Assembly: GCA_045402695.1 (NCBI GenBank)
Contig: JAWPNA010000171.1
Span: forward strand, 1 to 9,725
Direction of reading: 5' to 3'
DNA: 9,725 nt
Source of the DNA: JAWPNA01 sp045402695
GTDB taxonomy: Bacteria > Acidobacteriota > Polarisedimenticolia > JACPZX01 > DASXTC01
Shown: positions 6,582 to 9,725 of the stretch, piece by piece
Position numbering within the stretch: the first letter of the stretch is position 1
Layout of the letters: each line of letters begins with the position of its first letter
The notes under the pieces: generated by a model
The model's database searches: none
Told to the model about the DNA's origin: nothing
The model's input: the letters and a program-made list of their open reading frames with translations, nothing else
Translations under genes and position numbers: made by a program

Positions 6582-9500
6582 CTCCCGCGGATGCGCTGGT
6601 CCGGGCAAAGCTGCTCCCACCCACGACCGGCCGCTATCACCTCAGGCGCCCCCGGCTGGAGGATTGCCTCGCCGCCGGATTGACCGGCCGCGTCACCGTC
6701 ATGACGGCGGGCCCTGGCTACGGCAAGAGCAGCCTGACGGCGCGGTTTCTGCAAGAGCACGGCGGCGACTCGGTCTGGTACCGGCTGGACCCATTCGATC
6801 GGGATCCCTGGATGCTCTTCCGCTACTTGATCGAGGGGATTAAGCAACACGTTCCCGATTTCGGCGAGCGCAGCGAAAATGTCAGGGAGGCACTGCGTTC
6901 GGGCGACGGGCCGGTCGAGCGACAGACCGACGCGTTCATCCGCGACGCCGAGGAGTCGCTCGAGGGACAGATGATCCTCGTGATGGACGACGTCCACCAC
7001 GTCGCCGACGGTGGCGCGGCCGAGCGGGCGTTGAGACGCCTTGTCGCCTACCTGCCCGGCACCCTTCATCTGATACTGATGGGGCGCTCACTGCCCGACC
7101 TTGGGATCGCCGCGCTGCGAACCGACGCTTCCGTCCAGACGCTGGTGGGACAGGACCTCCTGTTCAACCTGGAGGAGACCCGCAGCCTCCTCACGGAGAC
7201 GTTCGGGCTGCGCGCGCCGGACGAAACGGTCCGTCGCATCCACGAGCGGACGCGCGGGTGGGTCGCGGCCCTTCAGCTCCTGCGACAGACGGCGCTCGCG
7301 CGGGGCGGGAGCCCCGATCTTCCCGAGGCGATCTTCGACCTGACCGAGTCCGAGATCTTCGAGTACTTCAGCGAAGAGACGCTCGGCTCGGAACCTGAGC
7401 CGTCGCGCCGCTTCCTTTTCGCCGCCTGCCTGCCGCCGACGATCGATCCCGACATCCTGGGTGCGGTCCTTCCGGGGACGGACGTGAGAGGGATGCTCTC
7501 GGGCCTGGTGCGGCGCAGTCTGTTCATCTCGACCTTGGAGAGCCGAGGACAATACTACTCGTTCGATCCTCTCTTCGCCGATTACCTTCGGCGCAAGGCG
7601 GGCGAGCAGCTCGGAGCGGACGGTGTGCGCGAGCTGCACCGTCTTTATGCCCGGGCGTTCGCCGCGCGTCGCGACGCGGCGCAGGCGTTGCGCCACTGGA
7701 TCGCTGCCGACGAACCGCCCGCGGTGGCTCGTCTGCTCGCATCGGATGGAAAGGCTCTCATGCGCTCGGGAATGCTGGATGCCGTGCGCGAGGCCGCGAA
7801 ATTCGTATCCGAGCGGGGTGCGAGAACTCCGGTCCTCGACGACCTTCTGGGTGAGGCCAGTAGGTTGTGCGGCGACTACGCCGCCGCCGCCGGACATTTC
7901 GAGAAGGCTCTCTCGCCCCCGACGTCATCGGGGGCATCTCTCGCGGGGACCGAGCGCGCAGGCGCGCTTCAGGGGCTGGCCTATTCGCTGCTGAAAATGG
8001 GCGACGTCGAGCGCGCCCGGGTCGTAGCGGAAGAAGCGCTGGCCTCGACCGGCGGCGAAGACGATGCCCTGCGGGCACGAATCCTCAACACTCTCTCGCT
8101 CATCCGCTACCGGACGGGGAGCACGGCCGAGGCTCTGGCGGGGTGGCAGGAGGCGTTGCGCGCCGCCCGGCGCGCCGACGATACGCATCTGGCCCGGATG
8201 ATCGCTCACAACCTCGGCCTCCCTCACGCCGTCATGGGCGACTTCGCGCGCGCCGCGGAGTGCTTCCACATCCTGACCGACCCGGACAGCCCCCGGCTCG
8301 GCCCCGAGGAAGGGGCCGCCTACCTCAATCTGGCACGCATCGAGACGCTGCTCGGACGCCTGGAGCGGTCCGCCTCATTGCTCGGTGACGCACGGGAGAT
8401 CGCCTGGAAATGGCAGCTCGCCGGGCTGAAGGGGGACGTCCTCGAGGCCGAGGGTACCCTCCTGCGAGAATCGGGGGATCTCGATGCCGCGAAGGGGAAG
8501 TACGCCGAGGCGCGGGCCATGTTCACCGAGCTGGGGCAGCTCGACCTGCTCGACGGTCTGGCGGAGGAGGAAGCGTTGCTGGCCTCCTGTCGCGGCGACC
8601 ACGACGAGGCCTGGCGCCTGGCCAGCGAGTGCATGCGACGCCGCCGCGCGGACGGAGACCCGGCGGGGATCGCGTCGACGCTGCTGGTCTGCGGTCGCGT
8701 GCGTCTGGTGGCGCTCGATCCCGCCGGCGCGTCGGTGGCGCTGTCCGAAGCGGTCCCCCTGTTCTCCAGCCTCGGGCGGACTTATGAGTCGTGCCTGGCG
8801 AACCTCCACCTCGCCGCCGCGCACCTGCGGCTCGGTCGCCGGCGCCAGGCCGACGCGCCCCTGAGTGAGTCGCTCGCGTTGGCCTCGCGCTTCGACTACC
8901 GTTCGGCGGTCACGCGGGTGCTCGCGACGCACCCGGACCTGGCAGGCGCCGCTTCCTCCCTCGTTTCGGCTCCCGCATGGGCCCGGAGCGTTCCGGGGCC
9001 GGCGGCACGAACCGAGCGGGCATCGCTCGGATCGATCTCCCCATCCGGTGCCGACCTGACGGCGAGGTTGCTGGGGCCGGTGGAGGTCTACCGAGACCCC
9101 GCCCAGAAGATCCCGCCGAGGGCCTGGAAAATTCACCGCGCCCTGCACCTGTTCTGCTATCTGGTCGCCTCGCGGGACCACCGCGCCTCGAAGGACCGTG
9201 TGGCCGACGCCCTCTGGGGGGAGGTGCGTCTTTCCACGATCGAGAAGAACTTTCACCCCACCATCTCCATGCTTCGTCGAGCGCTCAACTACGGTCACAA
9301 CGTGCCGAAGCACTTCATCCTCTACGAAGGGAACGCCTACCGTCTCAATCCGGCGTACCGGTATGACCTGGACGTGGAGAGGTTCGAGCGTGCCCTGTCC
9401 GATGCCCGGAAGGCCGCCGCGAGCGGTGAGACCGCCGCGGCGCTTCAGGCGTACGACAGGGCACTCGACCTCTATCGCGGCCCCTTCATGGAGGAGGAGT

Positions 9501-9725
9501 ACGAGACCTGGGCCGAGGCCCCGAGGGCCCACTACGAGAAACTATCCCTGTCCGCTCTGGCCGAGGCCGGAAACCTGCATCTGAAGACGGGTGACGCCTC
9601 AGCGGCTGCCGACTGCCTCCTGCGGCTGGTGGAGCACGACCCGTTTGATGAGGAAGCCTCCACCCGGTTGATGCGGGCGCTGGGTCTGGCCCGCGACCGG
9701 GCCGGTGTGGCCCGGGAGTACGAGC
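6578..9725 (+). CDS. MalT/LAL-type STAND ATPase regulator with TPRs and C-terminal winged helix + BTAD; 3' end outside window
   Basis: The frame opens at GTG 6578, overlapping the binding-protein stop (GTGA) with AAGG seven bases upstream, and has no stop through the window end: 1049 residues visible. The N-terminus 'LVRAKLLPPTTGRYHLRRPRLEDCL' is the usual LAL lead-in. Walker A is A44-GPGYGKSS; Walker B is 'ILVMDDVHHV' (133-142), with the family DDxH pattern. 'IHERTRGWVAALQLL' (221-235) and 'FDPLFADYLRRKAG' (329-342) are the conserved MalT-type segments after the ATPase. From about 355 to 800 the protein is alpha-helical TPR-like, followed by a Pro/Ala/Ser linker to about 826. A SARP/OmpR-like winged helix spans about 827-925 (W850, LW 879-880, LRRAL near 899). 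A bacterial transcriptional activation domain starts near 929 ('YDLDVERFERAL', 'ALDLYRGPFMEEEYETWAE', 'LVEHDPFDEEASTRLMRAL'). It is probably an ATP-switched cytoplasmic activator; a likely target is the divergent transporter region (inference). It differs from classical MalT by lacking a LuxR HTH within the visible part, and from actinobacterial SARPs by domain order. Confidence 0.9.
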   Translation, partial: MTPADALVRAKLLPPTTGRYHLRRPRLEDCLAAGLTGRVTVMTAGPGYGKSSLTARFLQEHGGDSVWYRLDPFDRDPWMLFRYLIEGIKQHVPDFGERSENVREALRSGDGPVERQTDAFIRDAEESLEGQMILVMDDVHHVADGGAAERALRRLVAYLPGTLHLILMGRSLPDLGIAALRTDASVQTLVGQDLLFNLEETRSLLTETFGLRAPDETVRRIHERTRGWVAALQLLRQTALARGGSPDLPEAIFDLTESEIFEYFSEETLGSEPEPSRRFLFAACLPPTIDPDILGAVLPGTDVRGMLSGLVRRSLFISTLESRGQYYSFDPLFADYLRRKAGEQLGADGVRELHRLYARAFAARRDAAQALRHWIAADEPPAVARLLASDGKALMRSGMLDAVREAAKFVSERGARTPVLDDLLGEASRLCGDYAAAAGHFEKALSPPTSSGASLAGTERAGALQGLAYSLLKMGDVERARVVAEEALASTGGEDDALRARILNTLSLIRYRTGSTAEALAGWQEALRAARRADDTHLARMIAHNLGLPHAVMGDFARAAECFHILTDPDSPRLGPEEGAAYLNLARIETLLGRLERSASLLGDAREIAWKWQLAGLKGDVLEAEGTLLRESGDLDAAKGKYAEARAMFTELGQLDLLDGLAEEEALLASCRGDHDEAWRLASECMRRRRADGDPAGIASTLLVCGRVRLVALDPAGASVALSEAVPLFSSLGRTYESCLANLHLAAAHLRLGRRRQADAPLSESLALASRFDYRSAVTRVLATHPDLAGAASSLVSAPAWARSVPGPAARTERASLGSISPSGADLTARLLGPVEVYRDPAQKIPPRAWKIHRALHLFCYLVASRDHRASKDRVADALWGEVRLSTIEKNFHPTISMLRRALNYGHNVPKHFILYEGNAYRLNPAYRYDLDVERFERALSDARKAAASGETAAALQAYDRALDLYRGPFMEEEYETWAEAPRAHYEKLSLSALAEAGNLHLKTGDASAAADCLLRLVEHDPFDEEASTRLMRALGLARDRAGVAREYE

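Noticed and set aside
5502..6620. 372-residue open frame antisense to the binding-protein gene
   Set aside because: It mirrors the third-position G/C bias of a clear SBP_bac_5 gene, has no family signature, and would conflict with strong plus-strand coding evidence.
8375..9532. 385-residue open frame antisense to the regulator gene (and a 269-residue one at 7088-7897)
   Set aside because: Both lie opposite continuous STAND/TPR/BTAD coding sequence, and their composition is that of a codon-bias shadow.
1..9725. CRISPR array, tRNA/rRNA, insertion sequence or phage-like elements
   Set aside because: No spaced direct repeats, transposase or integrase motifs, terminal inverted repeats with target duplications, or recognisable structural RNA sequence were seen on either strand.

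Overview
This is a GC-rich bacterial window with five substantial genes packed close together; only two stretches longer than about 30 bases lie between them (1200-1278 and 4841-4952). The very high G/C at third codon positions, the GTG and TTG starts, a secreted protein with Fn3, an InhA/MAM-like domain and a Cys-rich tail, and a giant STAND/TPR/BTAD regulator all fit a GC-rich, soil-type or environmental lineage such as Acidobacteriota, Myxococcota or Eisenbacteria-like groups. That placement is inference. No rRNA, tRNA, CRISPR array or mobile element was seen.

Layout. (1) 1-1199, plus strand: the C-terminal part of a large secreted multidomain protein whose start lies outside the window. 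(2) 1200-1278: a short convergent spacer holding a perfect 14-bp palindrome and a G/C-rich hairpin. (3) 4840 down to 1279, minus strand: an apparent three-gene operon. It encodes a DppB-type permease, a DppC-type permease (ATGA start/stop overlap with the first), and, 29 nt further on, a polytopic membrane protein with a C-terminal TPR domain. (4) 4841-4952: a divergent control region with a good sigma70-like promoter (TTGCCT-N17-TAGAAT) facing right, and a 10-bp palindrome over its -35 edge. (5) 4953-6581, plus strand: an SBP_bac_5 (DppA/OppA-type) extracytoplasmic solute-binding protein with a TTG start. (6) 6578 to the window end, plus strand: a STAND-ATPase/TPR regulator of the MalT/LAL type, ending in a SARP-like winged helix plus BTAD domain instead of a LuxR HTH. 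Its GTG start overlaps the binding-protein stop by four bases (GTGA), and its own stop lies beyond the window.

Working model (inference). The binding protein and two permeases form the extracytoplasmic and membrane parts of an oligopeptide/nickel-class ABC importer. The ATPase subunits are not in the window. The regulator, translationally coupled to the binding protein, is well placed to control the divergent transporter unit in response to the imported substrate or its cytoplasmic form, much as MalT senses maltotriose. The membrane-TPR protein at the end of the permease operon is the least understood part. Nothing here proves a new system, but the regulator-binding protein coupling and the membrane-TPR gene are the parts most worth following up.
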